Notes: generated from the sequence alone by a model not told the origin. A DNA stretch of 64,000 nt from Thalassobacillus pellis (GCF_016908295.1 NZ_JAFBDO010000001.1:1116001-1180000); one strand, 5' to 3'. Positions 28,819-37,780 are shown, counted from the first letter of the stretch. Numbers and translations: made by a program.

Positions 28819-29109
28819 TTATTGATCATCTTCGCGTACAGCAATATGACGGATAATGTCATCAGAGAACTTTGCTTGACGATCAAATTCATTGATAGCT
28901 TCACGATCGCCTTTGAAATTGATGGTTACATAGATACCGTCACGGTAGTCGTTGATTTCATAAGCAAGACGGCGCTTACCAAGCTCTTCGACTTTTTCTA
29001 CCTCCGCACCATTGTCAGTCAGGATACCACTGAAGCGTTCAACGAGTGACGCTTTAGCTTCCTCCTCAATGTTTGGGCGGATGATGTACATGATTTCGTA
29101 ATCTCTCAT
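28819..29109 (-). CDS. rpsF: Ribosomal protein S6
   Basis: A 96-residue small-subunit protein, beginning [17 protein letters not shown], with the conserved [17 protein letters not shown] segment. First gene of the operon; the RBS is a strong AAGGAGGTG. Confidence 0.97.
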   Translation of the reverse strand: MRDYEIMYIIRPNIEEEAKASLVERFSGILTDNGAEVEKVEELGKRRLAYEINDYRDGIYVTINFKGDREAINEFDRQAKFSDDIIRHIAVREDDQ

Positions 29110-29137
29110 CCGTTTTCACCTCCTTATGGACTTAGCG

Positions 29138-29185
29138 GCTCCTTCTCTATCAAAGGAGCAAGGAGTAATTTATCGTTAATTACTC
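29138..29185 (-). promoter_or_regulatory. rpsF leader, candidate S6:S18 autoregulatory RNA
   Basis: Between promoter and rpsF the leader RNA forms two hairpins: GAGTAATT...AATTACTC and GCTCCTT...AAGGAGC, the latter followed at once by CGCTAAG. The S6:S18 leader of rpsF operons is a short stem structure with an exposed CCG that mimics the 16S binding site; GAGCCGCTAAG here contains that CCG. Fit to the full covariance model is untested. Confidence 0.5.
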
Positions 29186-29195
29186 ACAATGTTGT

Positions 29196-29224
29196 ATTAT
29201 ATCAAATAGCAACTAAAAAAACAA
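29196..29224 (-). promoter_or_regulatory. Promoter of the rpsF operon
   Basis: Leftward TTGTTT (29219-29224), 17-nt spacer, TATAAT (29196-29201). It lies about 87 nt upstream of rpsF, leaving room for the structured leader. Confidence 0.7.
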
Positions 29225-29254
29225 CACTATTTAACGGGGAAACGGAATCTACGC

Positions 29255-30355
29255 TTATACGTTGAAACGGAAGTGGATGACATCCCCATCTTTGACCAGG
29301 TAGTCCTTCCCTTCCAGCCGGACTTTCCCTTTTTCACGGGCAGCGCCCATCGTTCCAGCTTCGACGAGGTCTTCATAGGAAACGGTTTCTGCACGGATGA
29401 AACCACGCTCGAAGTCTGTATGGATGATACCGGCAGCTTGCGGCGCTTTCATCCCGAGGGTGAACGTCCAGGCACGGACTTCTTGTTCTCCGGCAGTGAA
29501 ATAGGTTGCCAGTCCGAGAAGGTTGTACGTCGCTTTGATCAGCTGGTCCAATCCGGATTCTTCGATGCCGAGGTCATCTAGAAACTCCTGTTTCTCTTCT
29601 CCATCCAATTCTGCAATTTCTGATTCTATTTTGGCACAGACGACGATTACTTCTGCATTCTCCTTGGCAGCAAACTCGCGGATTTTTTCGACTTGCGGGT
29701 TTTCTGTATCGGTTCCAATTTCATCTTCACTGACATTCGCTACATAAAGGATCGGCTTGATTGTCAACAGATGCAATCCTTTGACGATTTTCAGCTGCTC
29801 GTCTGTAAAGTCGATGGCGCGGGCCGGTTTTTCTTCTTCGAACGCATCCTTCAATTTGGTTAATACGTCGTATTCCGCAACGGCTTCTTTATCTTTCTGG
29901 CGGGCCATTTTAGCTACACGGTCCATCCGCTTCGTCACAGTTTCCAAGTCTGCGAGAATCAATTCCAGGTTAATGGTTTCGATGTCGCTGATTGGGTCGA
30001 CTTGTCCGGAAACATGGGTGATGTTCTCATCCTGGAAAGCACGGACGACGTGACAGATAGCATCCACCTGTCGGATATGGGAAAGAAACTGATTACCAAG
30101 ACCTTCCCCTTTGCTCGCTCCTTTGACGATACCGGCAATATCAGTGAATTCGAATGCGGTCGGAACGGTTTTTTTCGGCTTGACGAGCTCCGTGAGCTTG
30201 TCAAGCCTTGGATCTGGTACTTCCACTATACCGACGTTTGGATCTATGGTACAAAACGGGTAATTAGCAGACTCTGCGCCTGCCTGTGTGATTGCGTTAA
30301 ACAATGTAGATTTGCCTACGTTGGGCAAACCGACAATTCCTGCTGTTAATGCCAT
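29255..30355 (-). CDS. ychF: YchF/Obg-family ATPase/GTPase
   Basis: A 366-residue P-loop protein of the Obg family that prefers ATP. G1 is [13 protein letters not shown]3 [10 protein letters not shown], and the G4 position has the non-canonical NVSED typical of YchF. A coiled-coil insert (about 125-200) and a C-terminal TGS domain are present. It associates with ribosomes and is linked to stress responses. Known as yyaF in B. subtilis, at the same position upstream of rpsF. Confidence 0.96.
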   Translation of the reverse strand: MALTAGIVGLPNVGKSTLFNAITQAGAESANYPFCTIDPNVGIVEVPDPRLDKLTELVKPKKTVPTAFEFTDIAGIVKGASKGEGLGNQFLSHIRQVDAICHVVRAFQDENITHVSGQVDPISDIETINLELILADLETVTKRMDRVAKMARQKDKEAVAEYDVLTKLKDAFEEEKPARAIDFTDEQLKIVKGLHLLTIKPILYVANVSEDEIGTDTENPQVEKIREFAAKENAEVIVVCAKIESEIAELDGEEKQEFLDDLGIEESGLDQLIKATYNLLGLATYFTAGEQEVRAWTFTLGMKAPQAAGIIHTDFERGFIRAETVSYEDLVEAGTMGAAREKGKVRLEGKDYLVKDGDVIHFRFNV

Positions 30356-30451
30356 AAAAAACTTCCACTCCTTAAGGATTTACATACATGTACGTTGGTC
30401 ATCCCAATTATAAGTGACAGACTATAAGAATGACAAGTAAGGTAAAAATAG

Positions 30452-30482
30452 AAAACAAGGGTATTGTACACCCTTGTTTTCC
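30452..30482 (-). terminator. Terminator after yyzM
   Basis: The stem GAAAACAAGGGT with ACCCTTGTTTTC is followed leftward by TATTTTTACC, between yyzM and ychF. It shows that ychF is transcribed separately. Confidence 0.75.
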
Positions 30483-30557
30483 AAATTTGCCTGGCAGTTT
30501 TTAATTTTTTAAAAGATAGACTTTCGTAATTCGACTAAATTTCAATTTTTCTGGGAG

Positions 30558-30755
30558 TCACGTTTCAGCTCGTTCGACAACACGCTTCATTTTGGTTTCG
30601 AAACGACGTCGCGGCAATAAGGTACTGTGATCACATCCAAGGCATTTTATACGGATATCTGCCCCCATACGGATAATTCTCCACCTGTTTTCCCCGCATG
30701 GATGCGGTTTCTTCATCTCAACAACATCGTTCATCTGGTAATTCTTATCAGCCAC
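30558..30755 (-). CDS. yyzM: DUF951 small protein (YyzM)
   Basis: A 65-residue protein of the DUF951 family, characterised by VEMKKPHPCGENRWRIIRMGADIR-type sequence and a two-cysteine CLGC arrangement (Cys in HPCG and CLGC). This suggests a small zinc-binding or nucleic-acid-binding protein. It lies 11 nt after the MscS channel gene, in the same unit, as in other Bacillaceae. Confidence 0.9.
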   Translation of the reverse strand: MADKNYQMNDVVEMKKPHPCGENRWRIIRMGADIRIKCLGCDHSTLLPRRRFETKMKRVVERAET

Positions 30756-30766
30756 GACGATTCCTC

Positions 30767-31654
30767 CTATACTTCCACCTTTTGGTCTTTTTCTTGATCA
30801 TGCCGGGAATACATGACGATTCTAGGGAATGGAATTTCAATGCCTCTTTCATCCAATCGGGTTTTTATTTCTTTACGCAGCATGCGCCCGATCATCCAAT
30901 GCTGCATGGGATAGGTTTCTGCAATAACGCGCATAATCACTTCCGATGTTCCCAATGCCTGTACCCCAAGTAATTCCGGTGTCGCTATTAAATCTTCATA
31001 TTTTTCCGGCATTTCGTCCAGTAGTTCCGCTATTATTTTCTCTGCTCTGTCTATGTCCCCTTCATAAGCAATTCTTACATCAACGACAGCGATACTGTTA
31101 TGAATGGAATAATTGGTGACCTGGGTAATACTTCCGTTCGGAATGATATTCAACTCGCCAGTCCAGCTTTTTATTTTAGACGTACGCAAGCCGATTTCCT
31201 CGACAAACCCTTCGACGCCTGACGTTTTCACATAGTCCCCTACAGAAAACTGGTCTTCAAAAATTATAAAGAAGCCAGTAATGACATCACGGACAAGATT
31301 CTGGGCACCAAAACCGATGGCAAGTCCAGCAACTCCAGCACCGGCGAGCAGCGGACCTATTTTCAACCCGAAAACTTCCAGAATCATGATGAAGGCTGAG
31401 AAATAGACGATATACGTGAGTGTATTCACGACGAGCTTTACTAAGGTGTCCTCACGCCTTCTCGGAATACTGAATGGTCCCCGCCTTCTCCTTCTGAAAA
31501 ATTGGTTGACACCCTTTTTGGCAAGCTTCACGATTGCGTATGATATCAGCAATATCAGAAGGATTTTTAAAAAGCCTTTCCCGGTGATGACCCAAAGTTC
31601 TGGTCCGAATATATATTCACTTGTTTTCTCCCATTGATCCTGAATTATATCCAA
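30767..31654 (-). CDS. Small-conductance mechanosensitive channel (MscS family)
   Basis: A 295-residue protein. Three membrane helices (about 20-45, 80-100, 105-130) end in the pore-lining helix GLAIGFGAQNLVRDVITGFFIIFEDQ-type segment, followed by the beta domain (GDYVKTSGVEGFVEEIGLRT) and an alpha-beta C-terminal domain. It opens under membrane tension to release solutes on osmotic downshock. The likely start is a TTG at 31654, 7 nt after GGAGG; an upstream GTG lacks a site. Part of a leftward unit with yyzM. Confidence 0.92.
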   Translation of the reverse strand: MDIIQDQWEKTSEYIFGPELWVITGKGFLKILLILLISYAIVKLAKKGVNQFFRRRRRGPFSIPRRREDTLVKLVVNTLTYIVYFSAFIMILEVFGLKIGPLLAGAGVAGLAIGFGAQNLVRDVITGFFIIFEDQFSVGDYVKTSGVEGFVEEIGLRTSKIKSWTGELNIIPNGSITQVTNYSIHNSIAVVDVRIAYEGDIDRAEKIIAELLDEMPEKYEDLIATPELLGVQALGTSEVIMRVIAETYPMQHWMIGRMLRKEIKTRLDERGIEIPFPRIVMYSRHDQEKDQKVEV

Positions 31655-31687
31655 ACCATTACCTCCTGTTTTTTCCACGTGGTTGAG

Positions 31688-32710
31688 TTATGAACCCATT
31701 TTATATCGATTTAAGATTGGATACAACAGAAGTGATGAGAGAACATATAAATTTAATATTCCGTACAGGGGATAAAGGTACTCGATCAGAGTTGAAAAGC
31801 CGAACGAGGTAAACGGAAGCATGAACGCGAGTGCCATCATGGCAAGAATCCAAAGCGGGAGGTTGAGAAGTTCACGGAATCTCGTAACCAGCCCAAGAAC
31901 CCCGGATGCTGCTGTCGTAAAAATGGCGATCCATAACACGAGCGACATGAACAGGAACATTTCATAGGGGTAATTTTTCAAAATGGCGAACAAAGGAATT
32001 TCATATAACAGGATTTCATCAGATATTTGGATGAGACTGTTGTTATAAATATAGGAAATCGCACCAAGTATGAATCCGCTCCCAATACTCGCGACCCAAA
32101 TTTCACTTTTATGCTTGACTTCGCTGCCTACAGCCCCAAGCACAGCAATAAGCGGAAGGATATTGAGTGCAGTGAAGGGAAAGGCTGCCAGCCAATTTTC
32201 CATTTCATGCAGATGGTTGAACAGCGTCAGGTTCTGATTAAATGTAAAAAGGGTAAGGATAAATAATAAACCGATAATCAATACTGGCAGGATGAAACTG
32301 TTGATGGAGAGAAGTCCCCGGATATCCCAGATGAAAAGCAAGATCAATGGAATGACAATCGCTAACACACCTATCCTGTAGGAAAAGTTGAATGCCTGCC
32401 AAGTAGCACCGCTACCTGCCAGCATAACTACGGTTGTTGTAAAAAGGTAGAGGATGATCATCCAATCATAAATACCGGTCAGCTGCCTGCCGACGATGAC
32501 ACGGAGTACAGGTAAATAATGACTTGCCTTTTTTTCATAGCTGATTGATAGAATCACATAACAACAGATAGAAAACAAAACCGCGAACATTATGATAGCA
32601 AGTCCACTTTCATGGCCAAAAAATTGCCACAGCTCCCGCCCGGAAGCATATCCCGCCCCAATTGTCGTACCCATGATCAAGAAAAGCCATTTCATGCCTG
32701 ATTTCCACAT
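31688..32710 (-). CDS. YkvI-like membrane protein, APC superfamily
   Basis: A 340-residue polytopic membrane protein with about ten helices. The N-terminal GTTIGAGYASGRELWQFF motif is typical of the YkvI family, related to amino-acid/polyamine/cation transporters and the GerAB germination permeases. Its substrate is unknown. It is the first gene of a leftward unit with the MscS channel and yyzM, and divergent from sporulation gene yyaC. GGAGG site 10 nt before the ATG. Confidence 0.8.
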   Translation of the reverse strand: MWKSGMKWLFLIMGTTIGAGYASGRELWQFFGHESGLAIIMFAVLFSICCYVILSISYEKKASHYLPVLRVIVGRQLTGIYDWMIILYLFTTTVVMLAGSGATWQAFNFSYRIGVLAIVIPLILLFIWDIRGLLSINSFILPVLIIGLLFILTLFTFNQNLTLFNHLHEMENWLAAFPFTALNILPLIAVLGAVGSEVKHKSEIWVASIGSGFILGAISYIYNNSLIQISDEILLYEIPLFAILKNYPYEMFLFMSLVLWIAIFTTAASGVLGLVTRFRELLNLPLWILAMMALAFMLPFTSFGFSTLIEYLYPLYGILNLYVLSSLLLYPILNRYKMGS

Positions 32711-32804
32711 ATGTCCGCTCCTCCACCTTCAAAGTATTTTGGCTATGTATAGAATTGAAAAAACTTTTATATACTAATACCAATATGTGTTTGGAGGAAA
32801 AGCT

Positions 32805-33401
32805 ATGAATCTTCGGGACAGGTTTTTACTTAAAGAAACACGGCATCTATATTCAGACCCTTCTGTTGTCCGGCAATTAAGTGACCGTCTACTGGAGCTG
32901 ATTCCTCCAGAACAGGAAATCGTGATCGTATGTATCGGAACAGACCGTTCCACGGGCGATGCTTTCGGTCCATTGGTGGGATCGATGGTAGCTGACCAGA
33001 ACTTGAAAAATTTCACGGTCTACGGAACGCTTGCCGAACCAGTTCACGCGCTGAACCTAAAAGAAAAATTAGAACAAATCAGAAAAAAGCATGTGCAGCC
33101 ATTCATCATTGCCGTTGATGCCTGCCTTGGAAAATCGACTTCCATCGGTATGATTACGGTTGCCAAAGGAGCAATTTCACCAGGTGCTGCGATGCAAAAA
33201 GATCTCCCTAAGGTCGGTGATGTGGCCGTCAGCGGTATTGTAAATGTGGGTGGTTTCATGGAATATTTTGTACTTCAAAACACTCGTCTGCACACGGTGA
33301 TAGAGATGGCGGCACGATTATCGCAAGTATTTCGGCGTGTCGACACCAAGTTGAAGCTTCGGAATGGCACAGTCGTTTTTCCCAATATTTCAACAAAATA
33401 G
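32805..33401 (+). CDS. yyaC: YyaC, spore protease-like protein (DUF1256)
   Basis: A 198-residue protein of the YyaC family, distantly related to the germination protease GPR. It has CIGTDRSTGDAFGPLVG near residue 45, VDACLGKS near 100 and NVGGFMEYFVLQNTRL near 165. B. subtilis yyaC is transcribed in the forespore and lies upstream of spo0J in the same relative place. The ATG at 32805 follows TTGGAGG; an in-frame GTG overlaps that site. I could not identify a clear sigma-F or sigma-G promoter by eye. Confidence 0.93.
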   Translation: MNLRDRFLLKETRHLYSDPSVVRQLSDRLLELIPPEQEIVIVCIGTDRSTGDAFGPLVGSMVADQNLKNFTVYGTLAEPVHALNLKEKLEQIRKKHVQPFIIAVDACLGKSTSIGMITVAKGAISPGAAMQKDLPKVGDVAVSGIVNVGGFMEYFVLQNTRLHTVIEMAARLSQVFRRVDTKLKLRNGTVVFPNISTK

Positions 33402-33437
33402 ACGTAAAAAGCCACTGAACAACTGAACAGTAGTATT

Positions 33438-33493
33438 AAAAAGGGACTGTCCCATAAGTCTGAAATAGACTTATGGGCAGCCCTTTGTTTTTT
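33438..33493 (+). terminator. Terminator of yyaC
   Basis: The stem AAAGGGACTGTCCCATAAGTC pairs, with one bulge, with GACTTATGGGCAGCCCTTT and is followed by GTTTTTT. It lies about 40 nt after the yyaC stop. Confidence 0.8.
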
Positions 33494-33512
33494 ATTGATA
33501 CCGAAAATGTAT

Positions 33513-33624
33513 GGCAGGGAAACGATTCCCTTTCCGCAGGGAAGACGACAAGTCTCCTCGGGCTTCGCCCTGTGGGGCCTCGTCAGCCTTGCCTCTCCTG
33601 AAGGAGTCTCATCGTTTCCCTGCC
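33513..33624. repeat. MITE- or REP-like element Y with perfect terminal inverted repeats
   Basis: A 112-nt element bounded by 14-nt perfect inverted repeats, GGCAGGGAAACGAT (33513-33526) and ATCGTTTCCCTGCC (33611-33624). The interior is GC-rich (TCCTCGGGCTTCGCCC) and unlike its AT-rich surroundings. No coding capacity. It resembles the dispersed palindromic elements common in Bacillaceae intergenic regions; target-site duplication is not evident. Confidence 0.65.
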
Positions 33625-33880
33625 AAAGCTAGCAATCAACAATACAAAAATTCTTCTTTTTTCCATGCGAAAAAAACTACATAGCAAAATCAATTCTTTG
33701 TGGTATTTCATTCAAAGAGGCCCTTTTCGTATGTTTCCAAAAGATTTGCCCCATCTATCCCTTCATAAGTTGTACAATGCATTTCGTAATGGTATGAATT
33801 CATTTTACAAGAGAAAGAGTGACTTTCTTTTATACTCAAAGAAAATCACTCTTTTTAAATTGATCTCTGTTGATTCCACA
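33625..33880. other. Intergenic stretch between elements Y and X
   Basis: AT-rich, no convincing gene. A hairpin at 33814-33854 (AAAGAGTGACTTTC with GAAAATCACTCTTT, one mismatch) is followed rightward by TTTAAATTG; it may be a terminator for either strand, possibly of the phosphotransferase gene to its right. Confidence 0.4.
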
Positions 33881-34013
33881 ATGAGCGATCGGTGGTGACG
33901 CCTGCGGGAACAGCGCGAACCGAAGATCCACTTGGTCGAGTGACCTTCTTGACCAAGTTAGCTGAGATCGTGCCCGCGGCAAGCATCCACCGACAAGCGA
34001 TTCTTAAGAATCA
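33881..34013. repeat. Dispersed repeat X, copy 2 (inverted)
   Basis: The reverse complement of copy 1 at 16468-16600, with scattered changes. It includes GTGACGCCTGCGGGAACAGC, ACTTGGTC...GACCAAGT and TCGTGCCCGCGGCAAGC. The central hairpin has lost some pairs (CTTGGTCGAG against CTTGACCAAG). It lies just downstream of the phosphotransferase stop codon. Confidence 0.75.
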
Positions 34014-34038
34014 TCAAATTTCTTGGGCTTATTTTGTC

Positions 34039-35079
34039 TTATATAGTCTTTCCGCTTTTTGACTGATGAAGTCTATGGAGAATCTTATCATACGATATTT
34101 CTGAAATGAGTTCATTTCGCAGTATGCGTTCCCGGATTTGCCGGACCAGGACGGCTTGTTTTTCATTCAAATTCGCCATATCCCATTTCTTATGAAAGAC
34201 CGTGTAAAGCACGAAATCGCGCAGCCGTAAAAACAATGGAATTCGTTTGATCCATTCCTGGTCGAGGTGATTTTCCTTCTGGTACCCCTTCAGAAAATGA
34301 AACAGAAATTCCTCTCCATAACGGGAGCGAACCTCATAGCTATCATTCCGGTGCTTCCCCCAAACTGGATAATACAGTGGAATCGCAATATCACTTGCAT
34401 AATAATGATAAGTGGAATCGTCAAAATCGAATACGTGTATTTCTCCGTTTTCATAAAAGAAATTACCGGAATGAAGATCAGAGTGTATGAGACCGAAGCT
34501 TTCTTTTGTTTCCGGTAGATCTTTCAATTCGGTGATGAGATCATCCGCCACGGAAATTATTTCACGGTCACGGTCTACATCAAGGTAAACGTTGAACTTA
34601 AGTAAATCTTCTTCATCCCATCGTTCTCTCCGGCTATCTCCTGGCTCGTAATCTTTAGTGACCTGATGCATCTTTCCAACGGTTTCTCCCCATTTTTCAA
34701 ACAGTGCCGGCCCAAACAATGGATCATCCATTTTCACCATGTTCCCTGGAGCTTTTTCAAACAAGCAAACGAAAAAGGCTGTATCAGCGATAGGGATTTC
34801 CTCCACAAGACGTCCAGCAGAAGATTCATGGACAAGAGATACGTTGAGTCCTTGGTCATGGAGATGATTGACCCATTGCAATTCCGCTTCTACATCCTGC
34901 CTGCTTCGGTGCGACGAGTGGGTAAGGCGTAAAATAAATGGCTGTCCGTCCCTTTGTACTTCAAATACGTAATTCTCAAAGTCACCAAGCTTTTTGGCTT
35001 TACTGACATCAGCATGGTATCTCGCAGCAGCTTCGTTCAGAATTTCTTCAGAAAAAAGCACTTCAATCCACTTTTCCAT
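34039..35079 (-). CDS. Aminoglycoside phosphotransferase-family kinase
   Basis: A 346-residue protein of the APH/choline kinase fold. The catalytic loop is LIHSDLHSGNFFY near residue 200 and the metal-binding FDFDDS follows. The N-lobe has FILRLTHSSHRS. Such stand-alone chromosomal proteins in Bacillaceae phosphorylate small metabolites such as homoserine, ribose derivatives or choline; a real antibiotic-resistance role is unlikely from sequence. Single leftward gene, GGTGG site before ATG. B. subtilis has no counterpart at this place, so it is probably an accessory insertion between yyaC and parB. Confidence 0.8.
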   Translation of the reverse strand: MEKWIEVLFSEEILNEAAARYHADVSKAKKLGDFENYVFEVQRDGQPFILRLTHSSHRSRQDVEAELQWVNHLHDQGLNVSLVHESSAGRLVEEIPIADTAFFVCLFEKAPGNMVKMDDPLFGPALFEKWGETVGKMHQVTKDYEPGDSRRERWDEEDLLKFNVYLDVDRDREIISVADDLITELKDLPETKESFGLIHSDLHSGNFFYENGEIHVFDFDDSTYHYYASDIAIPLYYPVWGKHRNDSYEVRSRYGEEFLFHFLKGYQKENHLDQEWIKRIPLFLRLRDFVLYTVFHKKWDMANLNEKQAVLVRQIRERILRNELISEISYDKILHRLHQSKSGKTI

Positions 35080-35200
35080 GGTTCCACCTCTTCATTTTTT
35101 CATTCAGATGATTATATTCTCTATTGGCCACGTTCTGTCCTTTTTTAAAAGAGATAATTCCATGAAGTTTCCTGTATCTTTATGCCGTTCGCTCATTTGT

Positions 35201-35905
35201 TTAAAAAAGTTCCATGATATACAGTATGATACCAACGGTGAGTAAGGCAGGCAGCAGGTTGGCCACCCGGATGTTGGTCAGCTTCAATAAATTCAATCCA
35301 ATGGCAACGATCATCAAACCGCCTGCCGCTGTCATTTCAGTAATAAAGGTATCGAGCATCGCATCAGGAACCCAGTTGGTAATAAAATTAGCCGACAACG
35401 CGATCCCTCCCTGATAGAGTACTACTGGAATAACAGAAAATATTACTCCGAATCCAAGGGTGGTCGTCAGGACCAGGGCAACAAAGCCATCTATGATAGA
35501 TTTGGTTATCAACACTTCATGATCTCCACGAAGTCCACTGTCAAGGGCACCAATCACCGACAATGCGCCAATAACAAAAATCAGGGACGCAGTAATGAAC
35601 CCCTGGGCGACTGTAGATTGGGACTCTGGGCGGGAAAATTTACTTTCGATCCATTTACCGATCCGTTCCAGTTTATCCTCTAAGTGTGTCCCTTCTCCGA
35701 TAATGGCTCCAGATAACAGGCTCAAAAGGACGATGACAATATTTTCTGTCTGAAACCCCATTTGAAGACCGATCAAAATGACGGACAAACCTATCCCGTT
35801 CATAATCGTTTCTTTATAGCGCTCTGGAATTTTTGTAAAAAATAAGCCGAGCACTGTTCCTGCAATAATACATATCCCATTTACAATCGTACCGAACAAA
35901 ACCAT
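35201..35905 (-). CDS. DUF554 family membrane protein
   Basis: A 234-residue protein with six or seven hydrophobic helices. The N-terminus GTIVNGICIIAGTVLGLFF and the central AQGFITASLIFVIGALSVIG are typical of DUF554 (YdfK-like). Two internally related halves are apparent, as in small carriers. Function is unknown. It lies 71 nt downstream of parB in the same direction and may be read through from it. Confidence 0.85.
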   Translation of the reverse strand: MVLFGTIVNGICIIAGTVLGLFFTKIPERYKETIMNGIGLSVILIGLQMGFQTENIVIVLLSLLSGAIIGEGTHLEDKLERIGKWIESKFSRPESQSTVAQGFITASLIFVIGALSVIGALDSGLRGDHEVLITKSIIDGFVALVLTTTLGFGVIFSVIPVVLYQGGIALSANFITNWVPDAMLDTFITEMTAAGGLMIVAIGLNLLKLTNIRVANLLPALLTVGIILYIMELF

Positions 35906-35976
35906 ACTTACAACCCCATCTATGTAATTATAAAAAAGAGCCTGGTTTTAGAGGTTCAACCAGGTCGATGTAGATA

Positions 35977-36822
35977 TTACGATTCGAATTTATTCAAAAT
36001 TCGTTCAAGATCATCATCTGTAAAAAATTCTATTTCTATTTTCCCTTTTCTTTTTCCACGGTGAATTGTGACTTCCGTACCAAAGTGTTCCCGCAAGGAA
36101 TTTTCTTTTTCCCGGAGAAAAACATCTTTTTTTGTCGTGCCTTTTCTGGCTTTTTCTTTTCTTTTATTTTCATTCAGCTGGGTGATCAACAGCTCTACTT
36201 GCCTGACATTCAAAATTTCTTTCCGGATTTTTTCTGCGACCGGGATAAGCTTTTCTTTGTCTTTTAATCCGAGCAGTGCCCTGCCGTGTCCCATGGATAA
36301 CTCGCCTGTGTTTATCCATTCGCTGATCTGTGTTGGCAAGGAAAGTAAACGGACAAGGTTAGCGATATGAGACCGGCTTTTTCCTAATCGTTTCGCCAAT
36401 TGTTCCTGCGTAACACCAAGTTCCCTCATCAAGGTTGCGTAAGCCTGGGCTTCCTCAATAGGGGATAAATCTTCCCGCTGCAGGTTTTCCAGTAAAGCAA
36501 GCTCCATCATTTGCTCATCGGTCAGATCGCGGATGACGGCAGGAATCGTTTCTAAACCAGCCTCTCCTGCGGCACGGAACCGTCTTTCACCTACAACTAT
36601 TTCAAAGCCTTTGATGCTTTTTCGGACAATCAACGGCTGGAGGATGCCATGCTCTTCAATTGATTCCTTCAACTCTTCAATCGCGGATGCATGGAAAGTC
36701 TTCCTTGGCTGATATGGATTTGGACGGCATGCTTTGATGGGAATCTCCTGAATCGTTTCTTCTTTTTTCTGCTCCAACTCCGGGAAGAGTGCATTGATGC
36801 CTTTACCTAACCCTCTCGCCAT
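35977..36822 (-). CDS. parB: Chromosome-partitioning protein ParB (Spo0J)
   Basis: A 281-residue CTP-dependent DNA clamp that loads at parS and spreads, recruiting SMC and promoting segregation. The N-terminal CTPase part has VGERRFRA, the central helix-turn-helix has TQEQLAKRLGKSRSHIANLVRLLSLP, and the C-terminal dimerisation domain ends in DLERILNKFES. The ATG at 36822 overlaps the end of parA by 20 nt. A perfect parS lies about 1.9 kb away. Confidence 0.96.
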   Translation of the reverse strand: MARGLGKGINALFPELEQKKEETIQEIPIKACRPNPYQPRKTFHASAIEELKESIEEHGILQPLIVRKSIKGFEIVVGERRFRAAGEAGLETIPAVIRDLTDEQMMELALLENLQREDLSPIEEAQAYATLMRELGVTQEQLAKRLGKSRSHIANLVRLLSLPTQISEWINTGELSMGHGRALLGLKDKEKLIPVAEKIRKEILNVRQVELLITQLNENKRKEKARKGTTKKDVFLREKENSLREHFGTEVTIHRGKRKGKIEIEFFTDDDLERILNKFES

Positions 36823-37576
36823 TAGCAATCACTTCCTTTGCCAATTCTAAGTAAACCTCAGCACCTCGTGACTTTGCATCATATAAAATAATCGGCTGCC
36901 CATGACTGGGAGCCTCACTTAACCGGACATTACGGGGGATGATAGCTCCGTAAACTTTATCCTGAAAGTATTTTTTCACTTCCTCGATCACCTGGATGCC
37001 AAGATTTGTGCGTGCATCCAGCATCGTCAGGAGGACACCTTCGATCATCAGTTTTTTATTCAGGTGTTTCTGGACAAGCCGGATGGTATTCAATAGCTGA
37101 CTTAACCCTTCCAGGGCGTAATATTCGCACTGTACCGGGATGATGACCGCATCGGAAGCTGTCAGTGAATTGATGGTAAGAAGCCCGAGTGAAGGTGGAC
37201 AATCAATGATGACATAGTCATAATTTTCCTTCACCTCATCAAGTGCCTGCTTCAAGCGTACTTCACGTGAGATCGTTGGAACCAGCTCTATTTCAGCGCC
37301 TGCAAGCTGAATTGTAGCAGGAATGACATCCAGGCTTTCGACCATGGTAGGTGTGCACACTTTTTTTGCTCCCAGGTCATCGACCAGTACATTGTAAATG
37401 CATTGGTCCATATCCCCCTTATTTATTCCGACTCCGCTGGTCGCGTTGCCCTGTGGATCGATATCAACAAGTAAAACCTTATGATTCAAATATGCGAGAC
37501 AAGCACTTAAATTCACAGCTGTCGTCGTCTTTCCAACGCCGCCTTTCTGATTGGCGATGGCGATTACTTTCCCCAT
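36803..37576 (-). CDS. parA: Chromosome-partitioning ATPase ParA (Soj)
   Basis: A 257-residue deviant Walker ATPase. KGGVGKTTTAVN, the switch DIDPQGNATSGVG and IDCPPSLGLL are intact. It cycles between DNA-bound dimer and monomer, stimulated by ParB, and in B. subtilis also regulates DnaA. Very close to B. subtilis Soj throughout. Coupled to parB. Confidence 0.97.
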   Translation of the reverse strand: MGKVIAIANQKGGVGKTTTAVNLSACLAYLNHKVLLVDIDPQGNATSGVGINKGDMDQCIYNVLVDDLGAKKVCTPTMVESLDVIPATIQLAGAEIELVPTISREVRLKQALDEVKENYDYVIIDCPPSLGLLTINSLTASDAVIIPVQCEYYALEGLSQLLNTIRLVQKHLNKKLMIEGVLLTMLDARTNLGIQVIEEVKKYFQDKVYGAIIPRNVRLSEAPSHGQPIILYDAKSRGAEVYLELAKEVIANGERVR

Positions 37577-37654
37577 GATGTCACCTACCTGATTTCTCTT
37601 GTTATCTCTATTAATCTTTCCTTTCTAACATAAAAGTTAGCGATGATTCTCTTA

Positions 37655-37736
37655 GAAAAACTTGGCTTGTCGCCAAGTCCTTATGGCGAAAGCTTTAGTT
37701 TTGTTTATCCTTTAACAAAGTTAAACTTTCTTGAAG
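37655..37736. repeat. Dispersed palindromic repeat T, copy 2 (full length)
   Basis: The palindromic core CTTTAACAAAGT-TAA-ACTTTCTTGAAG is at 37710-37736. Its left flank, with CGCCAAGTCCTTATGGCGAAAG and CTTTAGTTTTG, matches the reverse complement of the flank at 55671-55733. It fills most of the space between parA and the noc terminator. Confidence 0.75.
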
Positions 37737-37739
37737 TGC

Positions 37740-37772
37740 AAAAAACACCCATCTTTCAAGAAAAGATGGGAG
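37740..37772 (-). terminator. Terminator of noc
   Basis: The stem CCCATCTTTT-CTTG-AAAGATGGG, followed leftward by GTTTTTTGC, begins 10 nt after the noc stop. Confidence 0.85.
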
Positions 37773-37780
37773 CCTTTAGA

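Noticed and set aside
33665-33898. Rightward 77-codon frame between elements Y and X
   Set aside because: No ribosome site; passes through a hairpin and into repeat X; no recognisable domain, and no sign of a transposase remnant.
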